DNA of 49,378 nucleotides from the NCBI GenBank assembly GCA_964236695.1, contig CAXSFU010000017.1:1-49378 (forward strand), written 5' to 3'. Origin of the DNA: CAXSEF01 sp964236695. Lineage in GTDB: Bacteria > Pseudomonadota > Alphaproteobacteria > Acetobacterales > Acetobacteraceae. Within the stretch, counting starts at the first letter, position 1, and each line of letters opens with the position of its first letter. Below the pieces are notes generated by a model. The model was not told the DNA's origin and did no database searches. It worked only from the letters and a program-made list of their open reading frames with translations. The translations under genes and the position numbers were made by a program. This document shows positions 17,346-27,546 of this stretch, in pieces.

Positions 17346-17519
17346 TCAGGGGCAGAAACCCGCTGAGGCGCTGGCGGCCCGGCGCGGGTGAGGCACGTTC
17401 GCCAGGCGCCCGGACCGCGACGGCCTGCGTGTGGGTGTGGCCTTCCGAAAGGTTTCCGTTCGCGGGAACCAGTTGCCCGCGCCTGCGGTACAGGCAAGGA
17501 ACTGCCGCCAAGTGGCAGG

Positions 17520-17650
17520 ATATGTTTTCTCTTTCACCACATTATGGCGAAATTTTCCATATATATGTTAAGACACGCTTAGAGAAAATTCTCCGAGGCA
17601 GGTATCCCAAATATAACCTTTGTTTTTCAGTGAGTTAGTTTTGCATTTTA
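17520..17650 (+). promoter_or_regulatory. AT-rich upstream activator region with two inverted repeats
   Basis: A sharp AT-rich island of about 130 bp in otherwise GC-rich DNA, lying 60-110 bp upstream of the sigma-54 promoter. It holds two inverted repeats: TATGG-N9-CCATA (17543-17561) and GAGAA-AA-TTCTC (17582-17593). The distance and composition fit enhancer sites for a bEBP plus a bendable or IHF-bound spacer. Binding by the neighbouring PspF is inferred. Confidence 0.5.
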
Positions 17651-17652
17651 TC

Positions 17653-17668
17653 TGGCACGCGCCGTGCA
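17653..17668 (+). promoter_or_regulatory. Sigma-54 promoter, TGGCACG-N4-GTGCA
   Basis: TGGCACGCGCCGTGCA matches the sigma-54 consensus TGGCACG-N4-TTGCA at all but one position. The invariant GG and GC dinucleotides have the required 10 bp between them. Transcription would begin near 17680, leaving a 5' leader of about 35 nt before the ATG at 17715. The only sigma-54 activator gene visible in the window (pspF) lies next to it. Confidence 0.75.
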
Positions 17669-17992
17669 ACGCCTCTGGTGTCCGGCTGATCCGGCCGCTC
17701 TTCAGGAGGCACTCATGCCCGTCACGTCCCAGACCCCGAGCCTCGTCGCGTTTCCCGCAGCCCGCATCCGCCAGATGCCGGCACGTCCGGCACCGACCCG
17801 GACGGCACCGGCTTTCGTTCAGGCCGGGTCGCCGGCGGCTGCCGGGTCCGCCACAACCGGCGGCCTGGTGCGGGCGGCGATGGGCGCGGGCGTCGGCGCA
17901 GTGCTGCTTGCCATGGCCGGACTGGGAGGCTGGGGATTCGTCGCGGCGGAGCGCGGGGCGCAGGCGAGCCTGGCGGGCTTCGCGACGTCGTC

Positions 17993-19237
<1,245 letters not shown>

Positions 19238-19267
19238 GCGGGCGGGGAGCGTGCGCGGCGGAAGGCA

Positions 19268-19412
19268 GGCAGGCAAGGCCGGGGGGCGAGACCGCCCCCC
19301 GGACCCCGGCGCTCCTGGAGTCCAGGCCGCACGGCCTGAGACTCCAGGAGCGCCGGTCCAGGGGCGGTTCGCCCTTGGCGGGTCTGGGCAGAGCCCAGTC
19401 TTACTGCCTTCC
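19268..19412. repeat. Family A palindromic repeat mosaic, copy 9 (pspF-pspA gap)
   Basis: Contains GGGGGGCGAGACCGCCCCCC, an unusual CGCTCCTGGAGTC...GACTCCAGGAGCG inverted repeat (about 19308-19353) and CCAGGGGCGGTTCGCCCTTGG. It occupies most of the divergent pspF-pspA intergenic region. Confidence 0.8.
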
Positions 19413-19486
19413 GAAGCCTGGCCTGGCGGCCGTATGATCCGGCCGGCCGCCGGCGTCCCTTCCTTCCGGCATCAGGAGCACGCCCC

Positions 19487-20239
19487 GTGGGCATCTTCTC
19501 GAGACTGTCCGACATCGTGAACTCGAACCTGAACGCGATCCTGGCGAGCGCGGAGGACCCGCAGAAGATCATTCGCCTGGTAATCCAGGAGATGGAGGAC
19601 ACGCTGGTGGAGGTGCGCTCGCAGACGGTGCGCACCATCGCCGAGCGCCGCGAACTGGCGCGTCGGGTGGAGGGTCTGGCGCGCGACGAGGCGGAGTGGG
19701 CGCGCAAGGCGGAGGTGGCGCTGTCGCGCGGGCGGGAGGACCTGGCGCGGCTGGCGCTGCAGGCGCGGCTGAACGCGGGGCGGACGCGCGCGGCGGCGCA
19801 GGGGCAGCTCGACCAGGTGGTGGAGGGGCTGGCGGCGCAGTCCGACGACATCGCGCGCCTGCAGGCGAAGCTGACGGATGCGCGCTCGCGGGAAAAATCG
19901 CTGTCGACGCGGGGCAAGATCGCGGCGAGCCGGCTGCAATTGCGCGCGTCGCTGCACGACCAGAGGGTGGCGGACGCGTTCGAGCGGTTCGAGACGGTGG
20001 AGCGCCGGCTCGACGAGGCGGAAGGGCGGGTGGAGGCGTTCGACATCGGGCGTGCGGGGGATCGGGGCGTGGCGGCGGGCCTGGAAGCGGAGCTGGCCGG
20101 GCTGGAAGCCGACTCGGCGGTGGAGGACGAGCTGGCGGCGATGAAGCGGCGGCTGGGGCGGCCCCGGGAAGCGGAGAAGGACGCGGCGCAGGACAGGTTG
20201 ACAGGGGGCGGGGAGACAAGGGACGGGGCGACGGGCTGA
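19487..20239 (+). CDS. pspA: Phage shock protein A (PspA/IM30 family)
   Basis: A 250-aa membrane-remodelling coiled-coil protein. The N-terminal amphipathic helix and first segment (MGIFSRLSDIVNSNLNAIL, then EDPQKIIRLVIQEMEDTL) are diagnostic of PspA. Long heptad-rich helices follow to about residue 220, ending in a low-complexity tail. It uses a GTG start with CAGGAG 8 bp upstream. PspA inhibits PspF in the resting state and builds scaffolds on damaged inner membrane. No clear sigma-54 promoter is visible directly upstream, unlike the E. coli pspA operon. Confidence 0.97.
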   Translation: MGIFSRLSDIVNSNLNAILASAEDPQKIIRLVIQEMEDTLVEVRSQTVRTIAERRELARRVEGLARDEAEWARKAEVALSRGREDLARLALQARLNAGRTRAAAQGQLDQVVEGLAAQSDDIARLQAKLTDARSREKSLSTRGKIAASRLQLRASLHDQRVADAFERFETVERRLDEAEGRVEAFDIGRAGDRGVAAGLEAELAGLEADSAVEDELAAMKRRLGRPREAEKDAAQDRLTGGGETRDGATG

Positions 20240-20291
20240 GCGCGGGCGCGGGGCACGGACGGGCTGAGGCGGGACGGGACGGGAGCGGGCG

Positions 20292-20504
20292 ATGGACTGG
20301 GACCTGGTGGTGATCTTCGTCTTCGTGCTGCTGCTGGTGGCGATGGGGCTCTATGCGCGCGGCCGGCGCGAGGGGAACGGGAGCGGCGGGCCGGCGCTGG
20401 AAGGCGCGCTGCGGACGGCGCACCGGCTGGAGGAGCGGATCGAGGCGCTGGAGCGGGTGCTGGACGCGGACCTGCCGGGCTGGCGCAGCCGGGCGCGCGG
20501 ATGA
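20292..20504 (+). CDS. pspB: Phage shock protein B
   Basis: A 70-aa protein with one N-terminal membrane helix (WDLVVIFVFVLLLVAMGLY) and a cytoplasmic amphipathic helix ending in LEERIEALERVLDADLPGWR, the PspB family end. In E. coli, PspB works with PspC to draw PspA away from PspF on stress. It is 52 bp after pspA and overlaps the next gene by 4 bp (ATGA). Confidence 0.93.
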   Translation: MDWDLVVIFVFVLLLVAMGLYARGRREGNGSGGPALEGALRTAHRLEERIEALERVLDADLPGWRSRARG

Positions 20505-21862
20505 GCGGGGGCGCGGCGATGCGTCGGGGCTGCGCGGCGCTGGCCGCAGTGGCGCTGGCGGCGTTCCCGCAGGCCGCGCGGCCGCAGGCACCCGCCGGCG
20601 GGCTCGGGGCGGCACCGGGCGGGCCGGCGGTCGCGGGCACGGAGCAGCCGGCCGGGGGGCGGGAGTTGCGTGCCACCGGGCGTTCACTGTCGGTGGAGGC
20701 GGCGTGCGCGGCGAACGTCGAGCTGCGGGAGGACGCGTCCCTGGTGCGCGTGGGGGAGGCCGGGCAGGTCGTGCTGGAGGCGGAACCGGGAGGGTCGGGC
20801 GCGGCGCTGTCCCCGGCGGACGGGGTGGTGCGGGTGGGCGTGGGGTGCGGGCACGGCCAGGAGCGGGTGGTGCTGCGGGTGTCGCCGGGGCTGGCGGTGC
20901 GCCTGGCCGGGACCGCGAAGTGGCACGTGGGCGCCATGGGCGGCGAGGTGGAGGCGACGCTGCACGGCGACGGGGACGCGACGTTCGGCGCGCTGCGGGT
21001 GCTGCGGGTGGTCCAGGACGGCAGCGGCGACGTGCGGGTGGCGTCGGTGTCGGAGCGGCTGGAGGCGACGCTGGGCGGCGACGGCGATTTGTGGGTGGGC
21101 GAGGCGTCGGGGGCGGCGGTGCTGCGCGTGGCAGGATCGGGCGACATCGCGGTGGGCTCCGTGTCGCTTGCCGCGCTGGAGGTGGCCGGCAGCGGCGGCG
21201 GCGACGTGTCGGTGAACGCGGGGCGGGTCGGGCAGGTCACGGCGATGCTGTCGGGCGGCAGCAACCTGCATCTGGCGGCGGCGGTGCGGGACGCGCGCCT
21301 GGTGGCGAGCGGGGGGTCGGACATCGGGGTCGCCCAGGTCGAGGGCTCGCTCTCGCAGGCGGCGACGGGAGGCAGCTCGATCACGGTGCGCGAGCCGCCG
21401 GCCGGGGCGGGCGCGGCCCCGGGGGAGGCGGGGGTGCCGCCAATGCCTCCGATGCCGCCAATGCCTCCCATACCGCCGATGCCCGCGATGCCACGGATGC
21501 CCGCGATGCCGTTCGGGGTTTCGTCGCCGGGCCCGGTCCGGGCGCCCGGCTGGCTCATGCCCGGGCTGATGTGCGTCGGCGCCCTGGTCGCGGCGGGCGT
21601 GGCGGTGCGGGCGCGGGCGGCACGGCGGCGGCGGCCGGCGTCGCTGCGGGATGGGTGGGGTCGAGCCGACACGGCGCGCGCGAGGCGGCCGGGCGAGACG
21701 GCCGCGCCCGCGGGCGTGGCGCAGGCTTGGTCGCGGGACCCGGACATCGCGGTGCTGCAGCAGCGGCTGGCGGCGGTGGAGGCCAGGGTGGCGCAGGCGG
21801 AGCGCGCCGTGACGTCGCCGGAGTTCGAGCTGCACAGGGGCTTCCGCGACCTCGCGGGGTAG
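20501..21862 (+). CDS. PspC-tail protein with a DUF2807-like beta-repeat domain
   Basis: A 453-aa protein in the pspC position. An N-terminal signal sequence or helix (about 1-27) is followed by a region of GDGDA, GSGDVRV, GGDGDLWVG and GSGDIAVG repeats (about 130-320), characteristic of the DUF2807 (GIN) beta-helical domain. Then come a Met/Pro-rich linker (VPPMPPMPPMPPIPPMPAMP), a membrane helix (about 350-372) and a C-terminal tail RLAAVEARVAQAERAVTSPE ending FRDLAG. That tail matches the PspC end (RLREMERYVTSDTFTLRSRF in E. coli). The normal PspC N-terminal domain is missing. The architecture puts the beta domain outside the inner membrane and the PspC tail in the cytoplasm, suggesting a periplasmic sensor feeding the Psp switch (inference). 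Confidence 0.85.
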   Translation: MSGGAAMRRGCAALAAVALAAFPQAARPQAPAGGLGAAPGGPAVAGTEQPAGGRELRATGRSLSVEAACAANVELREDASLVRVGEAGQVVLEAEPGGSGAALSPADGVVRVGVGCGHGQERVVLRVSPGLAVRLAGTAKWHVGAMGGEVEATLHGDGDATFGALRVLRVVQDGSGDVRVASVSERLEATLGGDGDLWVGEASGAAVLRVAGSGDIAVGSVSLAALEVAGSGGGDVSVNAGRVGQVTAMLSGGSNLHLAAAVRDARLVASGGSDIGVAQVEGSLSQAATGGSSITVREPPAGAGAAPGEAGVPPMPPMPPMPPIPPMPAMPRMPAMPFGVSSPGPVRAPGWLMPGLMCVGALVAAGVAVRARAARRRRPASLRDGWGRADTARARRPGETAAPAGVAQAWSRDPDIAVLQQRLAAVEARVAQAERAVTSPEFELHRGFRDLAG

Positions 21863-21869
21863 GTTGCGG

Positions 21870-22004
21870 GTCGGAAGAAGGCCGGGGGCTCTGCCCCTGG
21901 ACCCCGCCAAAGGCAAGCCTTTGGAATCCAATTCTTAAGGGAGGCCGGGTCCAGGGGCGGCTCGCCCCTGGCGGGTCCAGGGCAGAGCCCTGGCCTTGCC
22001 CTGC
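21870..22004. repeat. Family A palindromic repeat mosaic, copy 10
   Basis: A nearly complete copy: CCGGGGGCTCTGCCCCTGG, CCAAAGGCAAGCCTTTGG, CCAGGGGCGGCTCGCCCCTGG and CCAGGGCAGAGCCCTGG. It lies between the convergent 3' ends of the psp operon and the lipoprotein gene. Confidence 0.85.
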
Positions 22005-22022
22005 TTGGCCCGTGCCGCCGGA

Positions 22023-22565
22023 TCAGGGCGTCTCGCGGGTGATGCGCTCCGACAGGTGGGCGACGACGAGGCCGAGCACGCGCACGGTGGCCTCGTTGAC
22101 CACGGTGCGGCCGTCCGGCTGGAGGTAGAGCCACTGCTCCATGGTGCCGGCGAACGGGCTCCTCATGGCGTAGCGCAGGTGGAACAGCGGGCCATACGCT
22201 TCGGCGCGGACCGGGCCGGCGGCGTCGGTCAGGGTGCCGGCGTAGCGGTGGGCGTCGAGGCGACGCAGCAGCCAGGTGCGGTGGGTGGGCGGGTCGCCGT
22301 CGAAGTCGATGTCCTGGGCGATGCGCAGGGTGGCGTCGGGCAGCACCTCGCCGGTGCCGGACACGCGGAAGCGGCGGGTGGGGGCGCCGGACGCGGTTTC
22401 CAGCACGCCGGAGGAGGTGGTGCGACCTGCGAACACTGCCTCGGGGCGGAACTCGGGCGTGGCGCCGTCGAAGGCCGAGGGCGGCAGGACGCGGGCGCAG
22501 CCTGGGAGCGCGCAGGCGAGGCCGGCGGCGAGGGTGGCCAGGGCGCGCGGGCGGGCGCGGGTCAG
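22023..22565 (-). CDS. DUF3833-like lipoprotein (start uncertain)
   Basis: The 137 residues from GTG 22436 onward (FAGRTTSSGVLE, then EQWLYLQPDGRTVVNEATV) resemble DUF3833 proteins. In frame upstream, the codons spell a clear lipoprotein signal, TRARPRALATLAAGLACALP ending in the lipobox ALPGC, with the Cys codon at 22497-22499. No ATG, GTG or TTG was found in this frame near the natural start. A CTG at 22563-22565, overlapping the putA stop, is the best-placed candidate. An unusual CTG start, a sequencing error, or use of the GTG at 22436 with loss of the signal are the alternatives. Confidence 0.65.
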   Translation of the reverse strand: MTRARPRALATLAAGLACALPGCARVLPPSAFDGATPEFRPEAVFAGRTTSSGVLETASGAPTRRFRVSGTGEVLPDATLRIAQDIDFDGDPPTHRTWLLRRLDAHRYAGTLTDAAGPVRAEAYGPLFHLRYAMRSPFAGTMEQWLYLQPDGRTVVNEATVRVLGLVVAHLSERITRETP

Positions 22566-25500
22566 CGGCCGGCGGTCAGGAGGGCGGCGTTGCCGCCGGC
22601 GGCGGCGGTGTTGACGGTGACGGTGCGCTCGACGGCGAAGCGGCGGAGGTAGTCGGGGCCGCCGGCCTTGGGGCCGGTGCCGGACAGGCCCTGGCCGCCG
22701 AACGGCTGGCTGCCGACCACGGCGCCGATCATGGAGCGGTTGACGTAGGCGTTGCCGGCGGGGACGCGCGCCAGGACGCGGGCGACGACGCCGTCGACGC
22801 GGCTCTGCACGCCGAGCGTGAGGCCGTAGCCGGTGGCGGCGAGGTCGTCGAGCAGGGCGTCGAGCCGGCCGGCGCGCCAGCGAACGAGGTGGAGGACGGG
22901 GCCGAACACCTCCTCGCCGAGGTCGGCCACGCGGGCGATCTCGAACAGGTGCGGGGCGACGAAGCGGCCGGGGGGCGCGTGGCCGGCGTGGAGGGTCCGC
23001 GCCGAGGTCCTCATGCCGCCGATGTGGCGGTCGAGGCGCTGCTTCGCCGTGTCGTCGATCACCGGGCCGATGTGGGTCGAGGGGTCGGCGGGGTCGCCGA
23101 GGCGCAGCTCCGCGGCGGCACCTGCGATCATCGCGGCGATGCGGTCGGCGACGTCGTCCTGCACGCAGAGCAGGCGGAGCGCGGAGCAGCGCTGGCCGGC
23201 GGAGCGGAAAGCGCTGGTCACGGCGTCGTCAGCGACCTGCTCGGGGAGCGCGGTGGCGTCGACGACCATGGCGTTGATGCCACCGGTCTCGGCGATCAGG
23301 GGGATAATGGGGCCGTTTCCGGCGGCCAGCGCGCGGTTGATGGCGCGCGCGGTGGCGGTGCTGCCGGTGAAGGCGACGCCGGCGGAGAGCGGGTGGGCGA
23401 CGAGGGCGGGGCCGGCGTCGGCGGGGGCGAGGTGGAGCACGTCGTGGGGGACGCCGGCCCGGTGCAGCAGGCGCACGGCGGCGGCGGCGACCCGCGGGGT
23501 CTGCGGGGCGGGCTTGGCGAGCACGGCGTTGCCGGCGGCGAGCGCGGCGGCGACCTGGCCGGTGAAGATGGCCAGCGGGAAGTTCCACGGCGAGATGCAC
23601 ACCCAGGCGCCACGGCCGTGGCGGGTCAGGGTGTTGCTCTCGCCGGTGGGGCCGGGGAGGTCGAGGGGGCGGAACAGGTCGCGGGCCTGGGCCGCGTAGT
23701 AGCGCAGGAAGTCGACCGTCTCGCGCAGCTCCGAGAGCGCGTCGTCGAGGGTCTTGCCGGCCTCGTCGACCAGGAGCGCGAGCAGGGGGCCGCGTCCGGC
23801 CTCGACGAGGTCGGCGGCGCGCTCCAGGGCGGCGGCGCGGGGCTCCGGACCGGCGGCGTCCCAGGCAGGCTGGGCGCGATGGGCGGCGCGCATCGCGGCG
23901 TCGAGGGTGGCGGCGGGGGCGGGGGAGTCAGGGGCCGTGGACGCGACCGCGCGGGCGGCGGCGACCTCGTCGAGCAGGGCGTGGAGCGAGGCGGCGTCGC
24001 CGAACTCGACGCCCGCACTGTTGCGGCGGCCGGGGAACAGGTCGGCGGGGCGCGGCAGGGGGTGCTCGTCGGGGGTGCGCAGGGCGTCGGCGGGGCGCTG
24101 CAGGAGTCGGGCGACCGGCACGGCGGGGTCGGCGGCCTGGGCGACGAAGGAGGTGTTGGCGCCGTTCTCCAGCAGGCGGCGCACCAGGTAGGCAAGCAGG
24201 TCGGCGTGGCCGCCGACGGGGGCGTAGGTGCGCACGGCCAGCGCGGGGTGATCGCGCTTCAGGGCGGCGTAGAGGGCGTCGCCCATGCCGTGCAGGCGCT
24301 GGAACTCGAAGCCGCCCAGACCGTCGGCATCGTCGCCGCTTCCGGGCGGGGCGGCGCGCTCCAGGATGGAGGCGACGGTCAGGGCGTTGTGGGTGGCGAA
24401 CTGCGGGTAGAGACGCGGGCGGGCGGCGAGCAGGCGCTCGGCGCAGGCGAGATAGGCGAGGTCGGTGGCGCCCTTGCGGGTGAACACGGGGTAGCCGTCG
24501 AGGCCGCGTTCCTGGGCGCGCTTGATCTCGGTGTCCCAGTAGGCGCCCTTGACCAGGCGGACCATCAGGCGGCGGTCCAGGCGTTCGGCGAGGCCGGCGA
24601 TCGCGTCGATGGTCGGCAGGGCGCGGCGGCCGTAGGCCTGGACGGCGAGGCCGAAGCCGTCCCAGCCGGCCAGCTCGGGGTCGGGGAGCACGGCCTCGAT
24701 CACGGCCAGCGAGAGCTGGAGGCGGTCCTGCTCCTCGGCGTCGACGGTGAAGTTCAGGTCGTGGGCGCGGGCGGCGCGGGCCAGGGTGGTGACGACCGGG
24801 ACCAGCTCGGCCAGGACGCGGGCCCGGGAGGTGGCCTCGTAGCGGGGATGGAGCGCGGACAGCTTGACGGAGATGCCGGGGCGGTCGGGGAGCGGGCGGT
24901 TGCCGGCGGCGCGGCCGATGGCCTCGATGGCGGCGGCGTAGGAGCGGGCGTACTGGGCGGCGTCGTCGGCGGTGCGGGCGCCCTCGCCGAGCATGTCGAA
25001 GGAGTAGCGGTAGCTGCGGCCGGCGCGCGAGCCGGCGCGGCGCAGGGCCTCGTCGATGGTCTGGCCGAGCACGAAGTGGCCGCCCATCACGCGCATCGCC
25101 TGGCGGGTGGCGGCGCGCACCGCGGGCACGCCGAGGCGCTTGACGGCCTGGGCGAGCACGCCCTCCGGGGTCTCGTGCGGCTGGATCACCCGAGAGGACA
25201 GGGCGAGCGCCCAGGCGGACGCGTTGACCAGGGGCGCGGCACCAGGGGCGTCGTGCGGGCGGCTGAAGTCGGCGGCGCCGAGCTTGTCCTCGATCAGGGC
25301 GTCGGCGGTGCCGGCGTCGGGGACGCGCAGCAGCGCCTCGGCGAGGACCATGAGCGCCAGGCCCTCGCGGGTGGACAGGCTGTACTCGCGCAGCACCTCC
25401 TCCAGGCCACCGAGGCCGCCGCGGGTGCGGATCGCGCCGATCAGGCGGGTGGCCTGGGCGTCGACCCGGGCCTCGCGGTCGGGGGCAAGCGCCGCAGCGT

Positions 25501-25609
25501 CGAGCAGCGGGCGCAGCAGGGCGGCCTCGTCGGGGGCGTAGGAGGCGTGGTCGAGCGGGCCGGGGCCCCTGCCCGCTCCCTGGTCTGCGCCGTGCCAGGA
25601 GTCGGGCAT
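22562..25609 (-). CDS. putA: Bifunctional proline dehydrogenase / P5C dehydrogenase PutA
   Basis: A 1015-aa enzyme that oxidises proline to glutamate in two steps. The proline dehydrogenase half has SVKLSALHPRYEATS, VRLVKGAYWDTEIKRAQ and QFATHNALTVASI. The aldehyde dehydrogenase half has the catalytic Glu region IAETGGINAMVV and the Cys in SAGQRCSALR. There is no N-terminal ribbon-helix-helix domain, so it should not repress its own gene as E. coli PutA does. The ATG directly abuts the ocd stop, so the pair is likely co-translated. Confidence 0.97.
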   Translation of the reverse strand: MPDSWHGADQGAGRGPGPLDHASYAPDEAALLRPLLDAAALAPDREARVDAQATRLIGAIRTRGGLGGLEEVLREYSLSTREGLALMVLAEALLRVPDAGTADALIEDKLGAADFSRPHDAPGAAPLVNASAWALALSSRVIQPHETPEGVLAQAVKRLGVPAVRAATRQAMRVMGGHFVLGQTIDEALRRAGSRAGRSYRYSFDMLGEGARTADDAAQYARSYAAAIEAIGRAAGNRPLPDRPGISVKLSALHPRYEATSRARVLAELVPVVTTLARAARAHDLNFTVDAEEQDRLQLSLAVIEAVLPDPELAGWDGFGLAVQAYGRRALPTIDAIAGLAERLDRRLMVRLVKGAYWDTEIKRAQERGLDGYPVFTRKGATDLAYLACAERLLAARPRLYPQFATHNALTVASILERAAPPGSGDDADGLGGFEFQRLHGMGDALYAALKRDHPALAVRTYAPVGGHADLLAYLVRRLLENGANTSFVAQAADPAVPVARLLQRPADALRTPDEHPLPRPADLFPGRRNSAGVEFGDAASLHALLDEVAAARAVASTAPDSPAPAATLDAAMRAAHRAQPAWDAAGPEPRAAALERAADLVEAGRGPLLALLVDEAGKTLDDALSELRETVDFLRYYAAQARDLFRPLDLPGPTGESNTLTRHGRGAWVCISPWNFPLAIFTGQVAAALAAGNAVLAKPAPQTPRVAAAAVRLLHRAGVPHDVLHLAPADAGPALVAHPLSAGVAFTGSTATARAINRALAAGNGPIIPLIAETGGINAMVVDATALPEQVADDAVTSAFRSAGQRCSALRLLCVQDDVADRIAAMIAGAAAELRLGDPADPSTHIGPVIDDTAKQRLDRHIGGMRTSARTLHAGHAPPGRFVAPHLFEIARVADLGEEVFGPVLHLVRWRAGRLDALLDDLAATGYGLTLGVQSRVDGVVARVLARVPAGNAYVNRSMIGAVVGSQPFGGQGLSGTGPKAGGPDYLRRFAVERTVTVNTAAAGGNAALLTAGR

Positions 25610-26668
25610 CTAGGCCGGCACCTGGGCAAAGGCGGGCGCGGAAAAGGCAGGTGCGACGGGGGCGAGCAGGCCGAACAGGTTCCTCGGGTCGGCGAGGTCG
25701 GGCACCAGGTCCAGCGTCGAGGACAGGCCGGCGCGGGCGGACAGGTCGCGCAGGAAGCGCAGCGTGGAGAAGTCCTCCAGCGCGAAACCGACGGAGTCGA
25801 ACACGGTGACCTCCGCCGGGTGCGCGCGGCCGGGCGACGCGCCGGACAGGACGCGCCACAGCTCGGTGGCGGGGAAGTCGGGGGGGAGCTGCTGGATCTC
25901 GCCCTCGACGCGGGCCTGGTCGAGGAACTCCACAAACACGCTGGCGCCGCGCAGGATGTCGGGGTCGAGCTCGGTCTTGCCGGGGCAGTCGCCACCAATG
26001 GCGTTGAGGTGCATGCCCGGCTCGATCATTGCGGGGGTGAGCACGCGGGCGTGCGCCTTGAGCGCGGTGGCGGTGGTGACGATGTCGGCGCCGCGGGCGG
26101 CGTCGGCGGCATCCGCGGCGACGGTGATGTCGAGGCCGCTGTGGCGCAGGTTGGCGCGGAACTTCGCCGTCGCGGCGGGGTCGATGTCGTGGACGCGCAG
26201 GCGGTCGATGCCGAGCGCCGCGCGGAACGCCAGGGCCTGGAACTCGGACTGCGCGCCCAGGCCGACCAGCGCCATGGTGCGCGCGTCGGGTCGCGCGAGG
26301 TGGCGGGCGGCGAGCACGGAGGTCGCGGCGGTGCGCAGCGCGGTGGCCAGCGTCATCTCGCACAGGAACACCGGGTAGCCGGTGGCGACCTCGGCCAGCA
26401 CGCCCAGGCCGGTGACGGTGAGCAGGCCGGCGTCGGTGTTGGCGGGGTGTCCGTTGACGTATTTGAACGCGTAGTGGGTGCCGTCGGAGATCGGCATCAG
26501 CTCGATCACGCCGGACGGCGAGTGGCTGGCCAGGCGGGGGGTCTTCTCGAAGCGCTCCCAGCGGCGGAAGTCGGCCTCGATGGCGTCGACGAGGCCGAGC
26601 AGGACGGCGTCGATGCCGGTGCGGGCGACCAGTCGGGCGACGTCGGCGACCCCGGCGTACTGGACCAT
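25610..26668 (-). CDS. ocd: Ornithine cyclodeaminase
   Basis: A 352-aa NAD-dependent enzyme converting ornithine to proline plus ammonia. Family features are the N-terminal substrate region (SHSPSGVIELMPISDG, HYAFKYVNGHP), a Rossmann motif VGLGAQSEFQALAF and the conserved LNAIGGDCPGKTELD. The long upstream open frame belongs to another gene's shadow, and MVQYAGVADVARLV is the natural start. With putA it forms an ornithine-proline-glutamate pathway. Confidence 0.96.
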   Translation of the reverse strand: MVQYAGVADVARLVARTGIDAVLLGLVDAIEADFRRWERFEKTPRLASHSPSGVIELMPISDGTHYAFKYVNGHPANTDAGLLTVTGLGVLAEVATGYPVFLCEMTLATALRTAATSVLAARHLARPDARTMALVGLGAQSEFQALAFRAALGIDRLRVHDIDPAATAKFRANLRHSGLDITVAADAADAARGADIVTTATALKAHARVLTPAMIEPGMHLNAIGGDCPGKTELDPDILRGASVFVEFLDQARVEGEIQQLPPDFPATELWRVLSGASPGRAHPAEVTVFDSVGFALEDFSTLRFLRDLSARAGLSSTLDLVPDLADPRNLFGLLAPVAPAFSAPAFAQVPA

Positions 26669-26858
26669 GGCGGGCAGGCTCCCCTCGTCGCGCGGCGGTG
26701 CCCGGGGCCTGGCGGGGCGCCAGGGCGGGTCGCGGGCGCAGGATAGCACGGCCGGCCGGTGCGGGAGCAGCCGCTCGTGCAAGGAATGCCGCACCCGACC
26801 GCAGCGCGGCGTCTTTCGGGCGGGGCAGGCAGGCGCCGCGTGGTCGCCCGCCGCGACC

Positions 26859-27431
26859 CTACGGGCTGATCCACTCCGCGGCGAGACCGGATGGGGCGAA
26901 GCGGCCGCGGGCGCGGATCTGCTGGCCGGCGGCCGGCCCGAGGCGCAGGACGTCGACGCAGGACAGCGCGACCAGGATGACGGCAAACGCGCGATACTGC
27001 TTGTCGGGCGGCAGCCAGGCGCGGTCCCGCGGGTCGGCAAGCGGGGCGCCCGGCCCGGCGCGCAGGCCGTAGGGCGCGCGGGCCTCGGGCGACAGCCGGT
27101 CCCAGCGGGCGCGGGCGAGGTCGTCGTCGCGGTGCAGCCGGGCGGCGCCCTCGAAGCGGAGCTGCAGCCTGTCGGCGGCAGACCAGGCGAGCAGGCTGAC
27201 CTGGCCGTCGCGGGCGATGTCGCGCGCCTTGGCGGCGCGGGCGTCGGTGTGCATCTCGGCGGTGGCCGGGTCGCGCCCGAAGCCGCGCAGGACCAGGGTG
27301 CGCAGGCCGGGCGGGCCGGACGGCGAGACGGTCGCGAGCTGGACGTTGCGCAGCTCGGCGCCGCGCTCATGGAGCGCACGCTCCAGGGCCGACAGGGCGT
27401 CCTCGACGAAGGCCAGCGCGTCAGTGTCCAT
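26859..27431 (-). CDS. Pyridoxamine 5'-phosphate oxidase-like flavin-binding protein
   Basis: A 190-aa split-barrel protein of the Alr4036/PNPOx-like type. Readable parts are LRTLVLRGFGRD (FMN phosphate site region), MHTDARAAKARDI, VSLLAWSAADRLQLRFEGAA and the C-terminal DVLRLGP. The substrate is unknown; these proteins bind FMN or a related cofactor. The start MDTDALAFVEDALSALE was preferred, since the in-frame ATG upstream adds 32 low-complexity residues. A 190-bp gap to ocd suggests its own transcription unit. Confidence 0.85.
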   Translation of the reverse strand: MDTDALAFVEDALSALERALHERGAELRNVQLATVSPSGPPGLRTLVLRGFGRDPATAEMHTDARAAKARDIARDGQVSLLAWSAADRLQLRFEGAARLHRDDDLARARWDRLSPEARAPYGLRAGPGAPLADPRDRAWLPPDKQYRAFAVILVALSCVDVLRLGPAAGQQIRARGRFAPSGLAAEWISP

Positions 27432-27546
27432 GCCAGGGGTAAGGCGCGGGTCGCAGGCTGGTTGCGTGGCCCGGGCGCCGGCCGGCGATCCGGGCGGGTC
27501 GAGGTCCTGGCGGCCCGAGGCTGTCACGGAGCTGGCGTGTCGTGCA

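Noticed and set aside
17053..17511. Overlapping short ORFs on both strands in the gap before the psp region
   Set aside because: They consist of repeat-derived and low-complexity sequence with no ribosome site or family features.
19277..19486. A possible sigma-54 site upstream of pspA (TGG-N10-GC in CCTGGAGTCCAGGCCGCAC)
   Set aside because: The -24 element is poor and the match lies inside a repeat palindrome, where such spacing arises by chance.
22889..26746. A 1285-codon plus-strand open frame opposite putA and ocd
   Set aside because: Antisense to two unmistakable enzymes, with repetitive Gly/Val/Ala/Gln composition.
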